Under the pieces are notes generated by a model. It searched no databases. It was given only the letters and a program-made list of their open reading frames with translations, and was not told where the DNA came from. From Agarophyton chilense (taxonomy: Eukaryota; Rhodophyta; Florideophyceae; Gracilariales; Gracilariaceae), in the NCBI GenBank assembly GCA_030374765.1, contig JARGXX010000002.1, positions 1,674,001 through 1,738,000 of the forward strand: 64,000 nt of DNA. The letters run 5' to 3'. A program made the translations under genes and the position numbers. Positions 9,754 through 22,194 of this stretch are shown here, piece by piece; within the stretch, counting starts at the first letter, position 1, and the number at the start of each line of letters is the position of its first letter.

Positions 9754-11132
9754 CTAGTGTGATTTGGTGACTTCTCTGGGGGTCGATATTGTTTCATAAA
9801 CGCCAGTTTCTCTTTTTTTCTTTTCTGAAGTAAAGAGTTCTGCTTCATTTCCGGCACCAATTATTTTGTCCGGAACAGATGTTTTCGATGTTTTACTAAC
9901 CAAAGCGATGTGTTTCATTAGTATCTGATAAAAAAATAATGCGTTACGCATCAGTATGGATATATCTGCATTTCGACGGCTAAGAGATGTACGCGACTGT
10001 ATACTACTAACAGTGGTCCTACAGGCGCGTTGTTTTTGGTACAAACTCACTATGGTAAGGTTAAATGTATCATTGTTCACTAAAAATCCACTCTAAAATA
10101 TATGGTGTGCAAATAGCCGATAGTTCACCATAGACCAAATTAGAGCTTCTTTGAACTCCTTTCTGACCCATACCGGAGTGACTGCATGGAATCCATCTAT
10201 GCCCATTTTATTCTTCATTGTAACGTTCGCGTGTGATATATGGCGTTAGCGCATGAGAGAGTCTCTCTTCTTACTAATGATAACCTGGAATGCCTTTTTT
10301 ATGGCCTAAACACATGTTTCAATAAATGTTTCATGTTTGCAGGCAGCTTCACAACTTCAACATTAAACTTCTTACATACTTTTAACCATTCAATACTATT
10401 TCTTGAGTTATGATCGTCCAGAAGGAAAAGAACCTTCTTCTTTAGATCCACAATAGTTCTTGAAAAACGGTCGATGTGCTCAACAACAAGGTGCACAGTT
10501 TTGGTGTCCACAAACAATTTCTCGATGATCAGCATGAATGTGTCATCAGGGTACCAATTCTTCTTATTAAGCAAATTTTGTATGCTGTTTTCCTCTCTTA
10601 TGTTATTTAAATGTAACGGTTACATTCAATGCGACATTTTGCGCTTCCTGGATATGATCATAGGCAATGGAGCTGCATATTCTGCGACTGATACGTAAAT
10701 GCCTGCTTTAACATAGTTTCCGTTCTCTTTCATTTCGAGTCGCGTTCCTCCGCGGTAGCTGTCGGACGGACAGAAGCATTTTACTCTCGGCCCAAACTCT
10801 GTCAGTATGATAGTTTCATTATAGTTCCAAGTCCAGTTTGGATCTGGTTAAATGCTAGAGTGCTTCTCTTTGAGATATGCTTAAACGTCCTTCCGAGTTT
10901 TCATGTGACAAAATAACTGTGCAGCGAGTCTTGTCGCTGTAATATTCTCTGCCTTTCGGAACTTCAGATGCCTATTTTTTGAGCAAAATCGCCTCAGTGT
11001 ATCATCTGATGGTAATACATTCTTGTATCCATTGCGACTGTCTTTTGCAATACTCCCTAGGATAAACATCATCTTTCCGTAGTTACTGGAAAAGCCGCGC
11101 TTTGCTGTCTCGAAAGCTCTGTTGACAATCAT
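9754..11132 (-). pseudogene. pogo/Tigger-like (DDE_1) transposase remnant
   Basis: Minus-strand fragments in order resemble a pogo-type transposase. At 11132-10881 there is a CENP-B/HTH-like segment (LPSDDTLRRFCSKNRHLKFRK). At 10574-10299 a DDE_1 segment has VLFLLDDHNSRNSIEWLK then VVKLPANMKHLLKHVFRP, matching the family pattern of a hydrophobic strand, D-x-H-S-x-x-x, and LPP-x-x-x-H-L-L-Q-P. At 10080-9754 there is a possible C-terminal tail. The frames do not join without shifts and stops. The A/T-rich composition differs from the neighbouring LTR elements. Confidence 0.55.
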
Positions 11133-11969
11133 CAGCTGTTCTGCTGTTTGGTAACATGTAAAAATAGTATTGGTTCTTAGCGCTGTAGATAGGTTTTAGA
11201 AAATGAATTGCTGCACCTTTTTTTATTTTATAGCGCTGATTATAGCACCGACAAGAGGTTTTCCATGGCCCCCGAACAGTAGAATTTCTGCGTGAAAGGC
11301 CTCCATAGAGTCTGTTTAATTATTAAAAATTGGTTAATTCAGTAGAATCTAATCAGATGAGGCAAACTTAGACCTGCCCGCCACTAACTGAAGTCTGCTA
11401 AGTCGTGTTGCCTTTCTAGGGTTTCTGGCCGTGTTCGTTAAAAATCCCAGTGGTATTAGTAGGGTAGGCACGATTAGTCCCAGTGCGTTCAACGCTCAGG
11501 GTTATTCAGGAAATTCCCTGTGTCTTTTTATTTGACAAAGGTGGCTCCTGAGAACCACCGGAATACTTCAGGTCTCTCCGCCTACATAGAGATCTTTCTA
11601 CAGACGCAGATGGTTGTCGTCGCTCTCTTCACGTACCTGTTTCGGTTTTCCGCAGGATCTCGATCTTAGCTCCCTCCAGATGTTGCTGCTTTGGGCGCTA
11701 ACACGTTTAAGGGTTCTTTTATGTCTCCTATTTCTCTATTTTCTTCATTATTCTCTGGGTTTTTCTTATCATACATTTATCATTTATTTTATACGTTTCT
11801 TACCTCCACTACTGCAGGTAATTCTAGCCACTATCTCCGGTCTTGTACCTTGCTTTCCTTCGCGCTTGCGCACGAGCTGAAAGCACTATCGCTCAGATCA
11901 CCTTCTTAGGGAGCGGGAATCTACAGCAACGTAGATTTTCTTACGCGCAGGTTTTTTTCTAGATCACTA
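11133..11969. other. No recognisable gene
   Basis: There is no supported ORF. The last part (about 11600-11925) is pyrimidine-rich and ends in CTACA, vaguely like the end of a family-A LTR, but similarity is too weak to call. Confidence 0.35.
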
Positions 11970-14698
11970 GCACTCATTTCTTTTCGTCACAGGTTTCCAA
12001 TCCTCTACAAAGTATGCAACAAAAGTGGGTCGTCGGTTATCGTCGGGCCGTAAACAAATACCAACTGCGTTAGAAAAGGTTGTGCCACAGTGAAAGCGGA
12101 CAGAACTTGGAGAAGTGACTCTTAATAACGGATGTAAATTTATTTCCACGTTGGGTGGTGAGTAGCGGGCCGAAATTTTCGATCGCCACAAACTCGAGAG
12201 GACTCGGTACAAGAAACCCATTAATTTCGTTCAGTGTTTACGTAGTTTAACGCGATTTCTAGAACATTTGGAGCAAAACTGTACCGTGGCGTTGCAATCA
12301 ACAATCATAGATGGGTAATGAAAGTTCCCTAACAATTGAGGTAGAGCTTCTGTACTTTGGTGTGTCCACCAAGTTTCGCATAATGCAGTAGGTGAAATGT
12401 TCAAAAATTGTAGATTATGGGGAACCACTACTTGTTGATATGAATGTACTGTTTTGACAAGGTATCCAGTGTCATTTATCTCTGAAGATAATGGAGCGCC
12501 AGCGTTAAGTCGGGCACATATCTTCGTACAGAAATGGTCGCATTGCCGTTTTTTAATCACCTCCTCCCGGGAGGGTATCGCTACGAAACAACTCGGTGGA
12601 GGCTTTTCATTTTCGTCAGCAAAGAGAAATATGTCCCATTCATCATCCCACTTGTGGGCTTCCGACCACGTATCGTGTAACACATCCAGTTCATCTGTTG
12701 CTCGATCACCTATTGTGACACAAGGTATATACTCGTCATCCGCTGCCAAAGAATTTTTTCATTTTCGGGTAAACGCGATAGTGCGCCCGCTTGCACATTA
12801 TGAGTGCCCTTCTTGTAGATTTTTTCGAAGTCATATTCCGCTAGTCAGAGTCTGCAACGCATTAATCGGCCTGACGGATACAAGATGATTAAAAGACATC
12901 TTAAGGAGAAGTAATCTGTGTAGAAAGTCAAGTTCACACCGATGAGATACCGGAAGAGAAAAGAGAGGTCCCATACAAAGGGGAGACAATGGTTCTTGGA
13001 GACGGAGTAGTTGCGTTCGTGGACATTCAGAACACGATCAATACAAATTGAATTCCCGAATTGGTAGTTGCTAGCGTCTGTCTCCATTGCAACCGGTAGT
13101 CCGGGTTTCGAGAACGATGACGTCGTGGGTGATGTGACGGTCTCAAGAAAGGAATGAAAATCATCCGTATGGGCGAGCTTAACGTGTTCCAAATTGGGTG
13201 GGTGACCTTTCTGCAGAAGCGCGTTCAGAGGTTGGGCGATATCCGCGCAGTTAGGTACAGATCGTCGGTAGATGTTGGTCAATCCTAGGAAGGACCGTAG
13301 TTCCTTTTTAGTTATGGGTTCTATCGATAGGCGAAGCGATTTCACTCAAGCTTCTTCGATCCTAACCTATCCAGCACGGATAGTGTGACCCATATAGTTT
13401 GAAATATCTGTGAAGAAGTTGCATTTTTCTAACTTCATTGTTTTCCCAGCTTCACGTAACGTGGTCGTAATATCTCTGATATGTATGAAGTAGTCATCCA
13501 GAATATCTGAGAAAACAATAATATCGTCTAGATAGACGATGCATGTACGCCAGTTGAAGCGGGCTGGTATGATTTCCAGAGCAGACAGAACTGTAGTTGA
13601 AGCATTTGTCAGACCAAAAAGCATGCGCTTGAAACGGTAGACCCTCTCATGACTGACAAAAACAGACTTTTCTTGGTCGTCTTTTCTGACAGAAACTTAC
13701 CATTATCCCTGATTGGCGTCCGAAGCCGAAAAACCAGTAGCACTGCCGAGCGAGTCGATGTACTCATGCATGCGTGGAATCCGATATCCTTCCTTAATTG
13801 TTACGATGTTCAAGAAACAGTAGTATAAACAGAAACACCAGAACCAATCTAGTTTCGGAACCAGTACAACTGGAAATTCCCACGGCGACTGAGCAGGTTC
13901 GACAACTCTAGCTCGGAGCATTTGGTCCACTTGGAACTGTTCCTGTTCACGAGCATTTATTTCTGCCCTCTAATGGTGTTCAGAAACCGATTTAGCGTTC
14001 TCGGCAACAAGTCTATCCGGTATTGCGTTGTAATTATCTCAACAAGAGAGCCCTCTCCCATTGGTTTCAAAATTTACAAGTCACAAAGAAGTTTAAGGTG
14101 CGATTACGGAAAATGGCCGAGGTCAAGTTCCTCGAGTTCTTGCACGGGGCCCATAAACTCATAGATCGTAAAAAAGGGGTCTTTTTCTGCTTCCGCTGGT
14201 TTTCAGTCCGTATTACTGGGTCATTGAGTGACCGTGTACTTTTCGTTCTCAGAGTGGGCGACGAAGATTACATCAGCCGTTGTCAACTTTGTAGGGGCCA
14301 TTGAGATGTCGCCAGACAGGAGCGATCTAATAACTTGATTTTTCATCATTAATTTTGGTATGGCGCCGAGATTGGCAACCAGAGCAATGAACAATTTGTT
14401 TGGCTCAATATGAGCAACTTCACTGGTATGGATAGTTGATATTTATCGTATAACGATGAAAGGGGTAGGACGACCCGTAATGTGTATTGACAGGAATGAA
14501 ACACACCCATACTTGGGATTCAGGTGAGATTCGTATCGAAACAGCCAAGGGTAGCTTAGTAGAATTCAGAGAAGCGGATGGAGCCCCCTGCGCCGCAAGT
14601 AAATGTTAGAGCTTCTTCAAAACACGCCTTAGCGGAAGACGAACGATTGGAACCGAAGAACATTCTTCCAGTTCCACACTCATTGAACGGGTCTATAT
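11970..14698 (-). pseudogene. A3: decayed family-A pol
   Basis: This is a degenerate copy of A1 pol on the minus strand, broken by many stops and shifts. It begins at the protease C-terminal end (about 14690), abutting the B1 LTR. RT pieces are at 13930-13703 (SLGSATGFSASDANQG) and 13624-13367 (LFGLTNAS, YLDDIIVFSD). RNase H is at about 13345-12845, and the integrase finger near 12270 has C-x2-C (FCSKC). The integrase core then continues in another frame to about 11980, with FVAIEN where A1 has FVAIDI, so the first catalytic Asp is lost. Its upstream half is not found on the far side of B1. Confidence 0.85.
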
Positions 14699-15143
14699 GT
14701 AACGCAATGACTGGTAGGTCAGCGTACTGGTCTCAACCTGAGGTAGCGTGGTAGAGCGGGTCCTAAGGTCCGTATCTTCGAAGGCGGCACTCCCAGAGTA
14801 CTTGATCCAATGGGCGGGCGTTTACTCCGTAGTCCCACACGTCGGAGCCACGGAAACGATGGCTTGAAGAACAAATGGTGGAACTAATGTACCAAAGGGG
14901 GTAATTTATTATCCTAACGGTGCCTCCCAGATTCTAAGGGAGAAGCGTCACTCGAGAAAAGTAAATATTAATGGCGAGGCGCTGGGATCTCCCTGGCACT
15001 GTAAAGCTATTCTGTCATACTGAATAATATAAAATAATTTTCTAAATGTGTCCAGCTGAGGTCTGTCAGTCCACGTGGTGTCTGTAAGGTCCCTCAGGCC
15101 TTGTCGGCTTATAATAATCAACCTTTGTCGTTGCTCTTTCACA
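14699..15143 (-). repeat. B1 3' LTR (445 bp)
   Basis: On the minus strand it starts TGTGAAAGAGCAACG and ends GCGTTACA. It is bounded by the polypurine tract on one side and A3 sequence on the other. Length matches the LTRs of B2 and B3 (445-447 bp). Confidence 0.92.
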
Positions 15144-15157
15144 TATCTCCCTCCTTA
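15144..15157 (-). other. B1 polypurine tract
   Basis: The minus strand reads AAGGAGGGAGATA immediately before the LTR TG. The same tract is found at the same place in B2 and B3, where plus-strand DNA synthesis is expected to be primed. Confidence 0.85.
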
Positions 15158-15658
15158 AGATTCGACCGCCATGGCCGAGTCCAAATTTCCTCACACCTTC
15201 CAGGTTGTCTGGCTCTAATTAGACATAATGAAAAATCTCCGATCTTGTCTTTGGGCTCAGAACGTCGTAATCATCAGCGTCCTCATAGCCTGGACAGGAG
15301 TTAGACGTGTCCGAAATGTCGGCGTCATAAAGCCAATTTGGGGGTTAGTTGCTCTCGTGACCATTGGGCGCGATGGGGCGTCGCATGGCCATAACCTTCG
15401 GGAGTACCAGTGCGTATGAGCTGACACTTGGCGATGGTTGGCACTTAATTCACCTAAGGTACTTTACAAGCACCGAAGGTGGGGGGTTATCGCCGCTTTT
15501 GCTATCCTTCGCGCTATTCCTGTGGCGACACTACGCGCTTCGTCCACAGTGAACCACGTTGTGCGCTTCGTCCATTCGGGGTAACGTCGGTCATCCTGCC
15601 CGACTGGGATTCATTTTCCCTCCTTCCCGTTGTGATATTTCTTCATTGGTCGCAGGCA
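15158..15658 (+). other. Leader of the B1 antisense ORF
   Basis: About 500 bp lie between the 3' LTR and the antisense start codon. The stretch is recognisably conserved in B2 (43905-44321 plus 45215-45300). No long conserved protein frame is evident. It could be a 5' UTR or promoter for the antisense gene. Confidence 0.45.
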
Positions 15659-17789
15659 ATGCCGAATTCGCCTTATAAGCCCGTCTGAGACGCCCTTTTC
15701 CCTCCACACTTTATCGCATCCGTCGGTTCCCCTATTCATTTGCCGGCGGACCAACCTGTGGGAAGCACCTCCATGGCTTCGAACAATCAAGCGGAGAGCT
15801 TTTCGGGATACCAAGTGGCTTATGAGCGCCCCGGGGACCGCTATGACCATACCGTTGGACGAAATCCGCGGGCCGTGCGTCATGCTATTCGGCCGTCCTC
15901 TGTGGAAGAATACAAAAAGGTTGTTTCATGTGTATCTCGACTACCGGAGGTTTGCTAAGATCTCCGATCTCCGGAGGGGCAGTAAGAACGCACGCAGCGT
16001 CTCGTGGTATAACCGTTGGTTGCATCGTCCTGTGTATCTGCGTTCGTTGACGCGCTGTCACACCCTTATCCAATCATAAATGCCGTACTTCCGTTGTGAG
16101 GAGGAAGCCAAGTACCATTCCAGGATGAACAAACTCCTTTCGGAACTTTACGAGGACTTCATCCCGCCTCATGTGAGATTTCGTCCGGCGGGTCACAACG
16201 TCTTGGCGCTCATGTGCTTCCGACCACCGTCTGACTGCCATTTTCGGATGTCCAATAAGGGCTATTGAAAAGAGATGCATGGGCCTGATGGTAGTTTGCA
16301 TCAATCTCTGGAGTTCTTCTTCGGTTGGCACCAGGTGGTGTTTCACGACATGAGCGCCGATAAACGTCTTCCGCTATATCTATCGCTTCTTCGCGTTGAT
16401 GAGAACCAATGGGCTCTGTACTGGCGTGTCTCGCCGCTTGTATTGTTTTCCACGACGTCCGGAGTGGCCTATTACTCGTCCCAACTTATGGGCGATGACG
16501 ATTACGGAAGGTTTTCGTAGCCCTGGCAGGTACTCTTCGTTGAGTTCGGCGTGATGTTCTTTTATGGCTTTTCAGGATACCGGGAAGTCCGGAGTCTATG
16601 GTAATTTCCGTTCGGATTATTGGAGTGTATGGCAGGACGGGAACATGCGCGGTCCTCGAGGTCGTCTAATACCGCCTCCGGAAATCATGATCCCTTCCAT
16701 GAAAAACCTGGGCGTCAAGAATACCGTCCATGAGACCCAGTTCGCCGTAACAGAAGCCAAGGCCCTTTTGTATCATATCCTACACCAAGAGTGGAGCAAG
16801 ACTTCCGGGTTCCTTTGGTATGACCACGATACCGAATCGTTCATGTACGTTCCGCTACATCTGCAGGGTTTAGATGACACTCGTGCCTATCCCGCCCAGC
16901 CTTTGAGAAATCAACTATCGTACATTCCGAGGCTTCATATGCCTGACTATTACCCGAAGTCCATCGGTTTCGATTCCCTGTGCTTCGAGCCTGATTTGGG
17001 AGCCACGACCTTGATCTTTCTGCTATGTCCGATGGAAAATAATTTGGTAAAGATCCCTTCATCTTACCAATGGAGGGCGTCAATCCTCCGGTCGAGTACG
17101 CTGTTGTGTTGACGACTGCTTCCCCTCCTCCACATCCTCCAGGCGCTGCTTCTCAGGATGAACTCTCATATGAGCCGCCCGTCGCTATGGGGCGCATCTC
17201 TCCTGGCGAGGTTATCGTCGAAGCCGAAAGTTCTGTAGGTTATTCAATGGCTTAGAATTCCAATGTGGGTGTCGACATCGCTCAATAATCTCCATTGCCG
17301 CATTTTCTCGCTTCGGTCACGGCTGCAGCCGCAGATCTCCGTCATGTCTGCCGTAACGTTGGTATTTCTGTCTCGATGGATATTGCTACCGTCCTGAGGG
17401 AAGCTTGCACTTGGGCGCGTCGCTCGGGGCGCTACGCCGCAGTTTTCCAACAGGGTCAAGATCTGTAGATCGCTATGGTCAATCTCCTTCAGCAGAATAC
17501 ACAAATGATGTCTTAAAGGGTTACTGCCGACTCGGATGCCCGGTATGCTCTAAAGTTGAGCGACCGGGAGGCTTCGAAGTGTAAGAATAGTTTCTCAGGT
17601 GAATGTCCGCCGAAGAAGCGTGCTCGGCTCGCTGGTGCCGGTCCTATGAGTACAGTTGAACCCTCGGGTGATCCTAGCCCCGGTTTGGCTCTTGCATGTT
17701 CCAATGAGAACGACGGGGTTTCTCCTGCGCGGCCCCAGTGGGTCCTGTTGGTGTTTGGAGCATTTTTGCGAACCTTGAAGTCATGGTGA
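15659..17789 (+). pseudogene. B1 antisense ORF (about 690 codons), broken
   Basis: This lies on the strand opposite gag-pol. It starts at an ATG giving MPNSPYKPV, equivalent to MPRSPYKPVGY in B2, and is then interrupted by a TGA and several shifts. Recognisable segments conserved with B3 include YRRFAKI, MPYFRCEEEA, RPAGHNVLALMCFRP, DKRLPLYLSL and WARRSGRYAA. The C-terminal part has SDREASKCK then PPKKRARL, a basic cluster like an SV40-type nuclear localisation signal. The natural stop (TGA in B2) is TGG here, extending the frame by some 16 codons. I do not recognise the protein family. It converges on the 3' end of pol. Confidence 0.75.
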
Positions 17790-17806
17790 GGGCTGTTAGG
17801 CCTCTG

Positions 17807-20800
17807 TTAGATGGTCAAATAAAGTAATCCTTGTGCTTTTTCAAATTTGTTTCTGTATTCTTCCAACATGCGTGCCCCGAGACGGCGTCCAAACATTGAG
17901 AGCTTCTCAGGTCTTTCTCAGGTATCGCCTGACGACTGACGTGGTGCCCTGATGCGGGAGCTACGGCGAACCTTTGTGTCGGGAGGCATATCGAGAGGCG
18001 TTTTCGAAAGGATTTTTGGTATATAACTCGGGCCAGTAGTTGCCCACTTCTGAAGGCTGCGATCCATGCTGCCGATTTTGCGCCAATAGCAGGCGAGAAA
18101 ATTAGCCGGAATGGTTTGAGGCTATTGTCAAGTGTCTTCCTCAGGAAAATAGCCAAATCAACGGACGCGATAGCGCATTACACCATCTTCTCCTCGACCG
18201 ATGGAGATGACTCGTTCAATAACTTATTCCTGTTGGTGTTTCTCCTCCGGAAAGAGAGTAAACTCCAGAGGGGCGCATCCGTCGGAGTGGGTTGGGAGAG
18301 ATGGGTCATCGACATTGGCATTGTCTAATGGGTCCATGAGGACAGTCGGGTCCGCGGATAATTCCTTTGGAGCTGTGGGGACCTGAGCCTCGACCTGAGG
18401 TCATGCTGATTTCATTGGGCCAAGGGGCTGGGACTTCAGTGGTCCAGAGGAACTGGGAGCTCGTGTCACCCGATCAATAGACACGGTGTCCTGAAGGCCG
18501 TCAATTAGTATCGTAATTGTGTGTTGACTGGCCTTAAGGACTTTATATGGTCCCGTCGAGCAAGGTAGGAGTTTCCGCGTAGTATCCTCGAGGTCATCAA
18601 TGTCTTTCAGTGGCCGGTCCAGATAAACCAATTCTCCTTTCCCAAAGGTAGGTGTGTTCCAGACGGCTTTGTCGAAGTTGACTTTGTAGCGCCGTTGGGA
18701 TTTGATCGATACATCTCTAGCCGATTGGATAATGCTATCGATGCGTCGGCGAGAGTAGCGCTTCGCCTGAGTAGGAGTCAACCCTTCGGTTATGATCTGG
18801 GGTATAATGGACTCCTAAAGGTCAACATCTATCGGCAATGGCGATCTCGTTATCGTTAAATAAAAAGATGTTGTCCCCGTGGAAGCGTGTACTTGCGAGT
18901 CGTAGGCATAAATCAGTCGCTCAACCTAGTCGTCCCAGTCTAACTGGTGCTCCGATACGTAGTGTGCCAATCGTTCCAGAAGGGTACGGTTGAAGCGTTC
19001 TGCTTGACCATTGGTTTGCAGGTGATATGCTGGGGTGGTTACATGTTTGATACCTAATGTAGCACAAACGTGCGAAAATAATTTGGATACAAACTGGCTG
19101 CCATTATCCGTAAGGAGTTAAAGTGGCATGCCATAGAGATATTCTCCGTGGGACAAAAATGCCTTGGCGACATCCGTGACTTTTGTCTTTCCTATAGGTA
19201 GGGCTCGGGTAAGTTTGGTAAACTTATATGGTATTACCAAGACGAACCATTTCCCATGGGGCGACTTGGGAAAAGGTCCAAGTATACTCATTGCGACGAA
19301 TTCCATCGGGCCTGCGGCGGGGAAAAGTTTCAATTTGGCTTGATGGTTGGCGAGAAATTCTCGGATTTGTGCGCACGAAGTGCGGTTCCGCGCTGTTTGA
19401 AATGCACCCTGCGCCATTAGTTGCCAGTAGAAAAACTTTCTTAGGGTCTCTTACATTGGTCGGCCTCCATGGTGACGAGCCAAGCGAGGGAAATAGACGA
19501 GGTATAGGAATTGCGCCCTCAGTGACCTTTGTACTATCAGTTAGAGTGCGCCATCCAGTGGTGAGCGGCGATACAATAGTACGAATCGGCCATAATCGAA
19601 TAAGCTTCCAGGGCTTCCTACGAATTGGGCCTTTTTCTTGCAGTACTAGTCTTCGACCTGTGTCTGTAGGAGTTCTTCAATAGTTATAGGGAGGAGCTCT
19701 TTTTCTTCCGGAGCTATCGCATTAACCTGAGGCAGTGTCAAATTGGGCGGTACTATCTCCTAATCCAATAGGTAGACTTCATTCTACTTTCTCTCAGAAT
19801 CATCCACTTTGACTGTACCCATAAGGTAACCCGTTTTCGTATTATCCTGAGGTCCATCATCTGCGACGGGAGTAAAAATGAGGTCGTCCAATGGATTGTC
19901 ATCAGTTCCGTCGGTAATGATTCGCAAAAGGGCATCTGCTGCCTGGTGCCTGATGCCTGGCTTATAGGTTATATCATAGTAATACTCTGACAGTCTAATG
20001 TGACAACGAGCGAGGCGACTTGATGCATCGGTCATATTGAGTAACCAGCGGAGTGAACCGTGGTCTGTCCTAATGGTGAACCTAGTTCCCTCGAGTTATG
20101 GTCGGAGTGTGAATACAGACCATACTATGGCGAGACATTCCCTTTCGGTAGTACTGTAGTTTCGCTCCGCGCTGGTGAGCGCTCTGCTCCAGTATCAAAT
20201 AGGTCGACAATCCTCTTGTGAACCTTGTTCCTGTAACAGTTCACACCCCACCTGGATATCAAAATCGTCTGTGTCCAAGACAAAGGGCACATTGGGTTTT
20301 GATAAAGCCAGTACGTGTGGCTTTAGAAATTTGTCCTTTAGGGTCTGAACTGCCTGATATTGGTCCTTGGTAAGGCATTCAAACTCCGAAGGTGTTTCCT
20401 TCTTCAACATTGCGTTGAGAGGGGCCTTAATTTTTGCAAATCTTTGGTTGAAACGTCGGTAGACATTGCACAAACCCAAAAAATCGTAGTTTCGAGTGGG
20501 TTCTGGGATTTTTAGCCTGGCGGATCGCATCCGTGCTCCGTTTGGATATATTTAAATTTCTTGGGAGGACGACGTGACCGATATAGTCCACTGAGACCTG
20601 AAAAAGGCGCATGTGCGGAGTTTCAGTGTTACCCCAGCGATCTGTAGGATTGTTAGCACCGTCCCCACTTGGCGAATGTGTTTCTTCACGGTTCATGAGA
20701 AGATTATTACGTCATCCAAATAGACCAGGGCTACTTTTTATTTGACTCTGGACAGTATGATATCGATTACCCGTTGGAAGGTTGCGGGTGCATTCTTTAA

Positions 20801-22153
20801 ACCAAAGAGCATACGAATAAATCTGAACAAAACTTCGTGGGTGGTGAAGGTTGTCAGCGCTCTCGCATCCTCAGCCATAGGGGTTTTCCAATATCCGGAA
20901 TTAACCTCCAGTGTGTTGTAAACGGCTGCTTGACCTAAGGAATCTAGACAGTCATCCGTACAGGGTATCGGGTATGAGTCTCTCTTGGTTACTGCGTTCA
21001 GCTTTCTGTAGTCGACACAGAACCTGACGGAGCCATCCTTCTTAGCCGCGAGGACAAGGGAGCTTTCCCGTTCGGATTGGTTAGGAAACGTCGGCTGGAT
21101 GGCGTGAGCTTTGCGCATTTTATACATCTAATCGACAACAATTTCCCTACCCTTTAGGCCTGTACGGTATGGGTGCTGGAACTGTGGTCTAGCATCATCC
21201 TGAAGGTCAATGCGGTGTGTAATGGCCGTGATTCTGCCCAATCTATCTGATCACATGGTCCGATGTTCCCTGAGGAGATCAATCACCTGGGGCCTATAGG
21301 ATTCAAATTCCGCGCCGATAGCGACCGTCCCCTCCCAAGATTCGACGTCCTCGTAGGGAGTTGTAATTAAAAAGTTATCCAGTTTGGTTTCCATAATGAC
21401 CACAGGGGCAGGTAGAGTGATGCCAATCACTGTACCTTTAGGTAACTGTACGGGCTTATCTCGGAAGTTTCTGACCGTGACCAAGAAGGGTCTGTTGGGG
21501 CGAATGTCCATTAATCTATTGGCCATTGAGTTGAGTTCTTGTAGAACCGTTTTAGGGTGGTTCTGTATCGCCACGAGACCTGAGGACTGGGAATGGACTG
21601 AGACGTTGATCTGGGTCATCGGGGGGATCGTTATAGCTTTCTATAAGCAAACCTTATTGGACTTAGTATCTTCGGAGATAATTGCTCGTTTGCGGTTAGC
21701 TTCTGGCCCTGGGGCGTAATCAATTATGGAGACGGAAGGTGCGCCATAAAACGTGAATTTTCTAAGGCCTGGATAAATGGTTTTAATGTATCGATCGATT
21801 CAGGAGATCCCTAGGATTGCGTCAGCGCCAAAGTGAGGACATAAAAGAAACCACGTGCGGACTTTGAATTGTACTAATTGTAGGGAAAGTGGTACTATTA
21901 CTTTCATGTTTATTGATCTACGTGACGCATCCGTAATCCTGGAGATCTTCTTTGTCTGAACGAAAATTTGCCAACCAAATGGGAGTAGATTAGAATGGAC
22001 CAAATTGGGACCACTGCCTGTGTCCAATACGGCTGCGGTCACTCGGGAGCTGTTGAAACGTAGATCCATGGTTACCCAAGCTTTATAGTTCTCCTTCCTG
22101 ATGATACAGACAGGTTTGTTACTGTCTTCCAATTCTGGTTCATAGTAGTTCAA
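17807..22153 (-). pseudogene. pol: B1 pol (protease to chromodomain), decayed
   Basis: The order is protease (22153-21800, VLDTGSGPN; ILG present), linker, RT (21127-20700), RNase H (20530-19990), integrase (about 19417-18850) and C-terminal chromodomain (about 18260-18110, VIERVIS, then FGYFPEEDT). RT retains YLDD, but a TAA lies a few codons before it. Stops and shifts occur throughout, including three within the chromodomain. The layout is that of a Ty3/gypsy chromovirus, where the chromodomain is thought to steer integration to particular chromatin. Confidence 0.9.
17818..17823 (+). terminator. AATAAA after the B1 antisense ORF
   Basis: A poly(A)-type hexamer lies on the antisense-ORF strand about 80 nt past the ORF end. 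B2 (46011-46016), B3 (60932-60927) and A2 (29004-28999) have the same hexamer at equivalent places. Confidence 0.55.
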
Positions 22154-22194
22154 TGGTTGTGGTTTGCGCTGGAATTTGAAAAGTTTTTGGGCTC

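Noticed and set aside
11280..11925. Possible family-A LTR left of A3
   Set aside because: Only pyrimidine-rich composition and a CTACA end agree; no TG start, no target duplication and wrong relative orientation.
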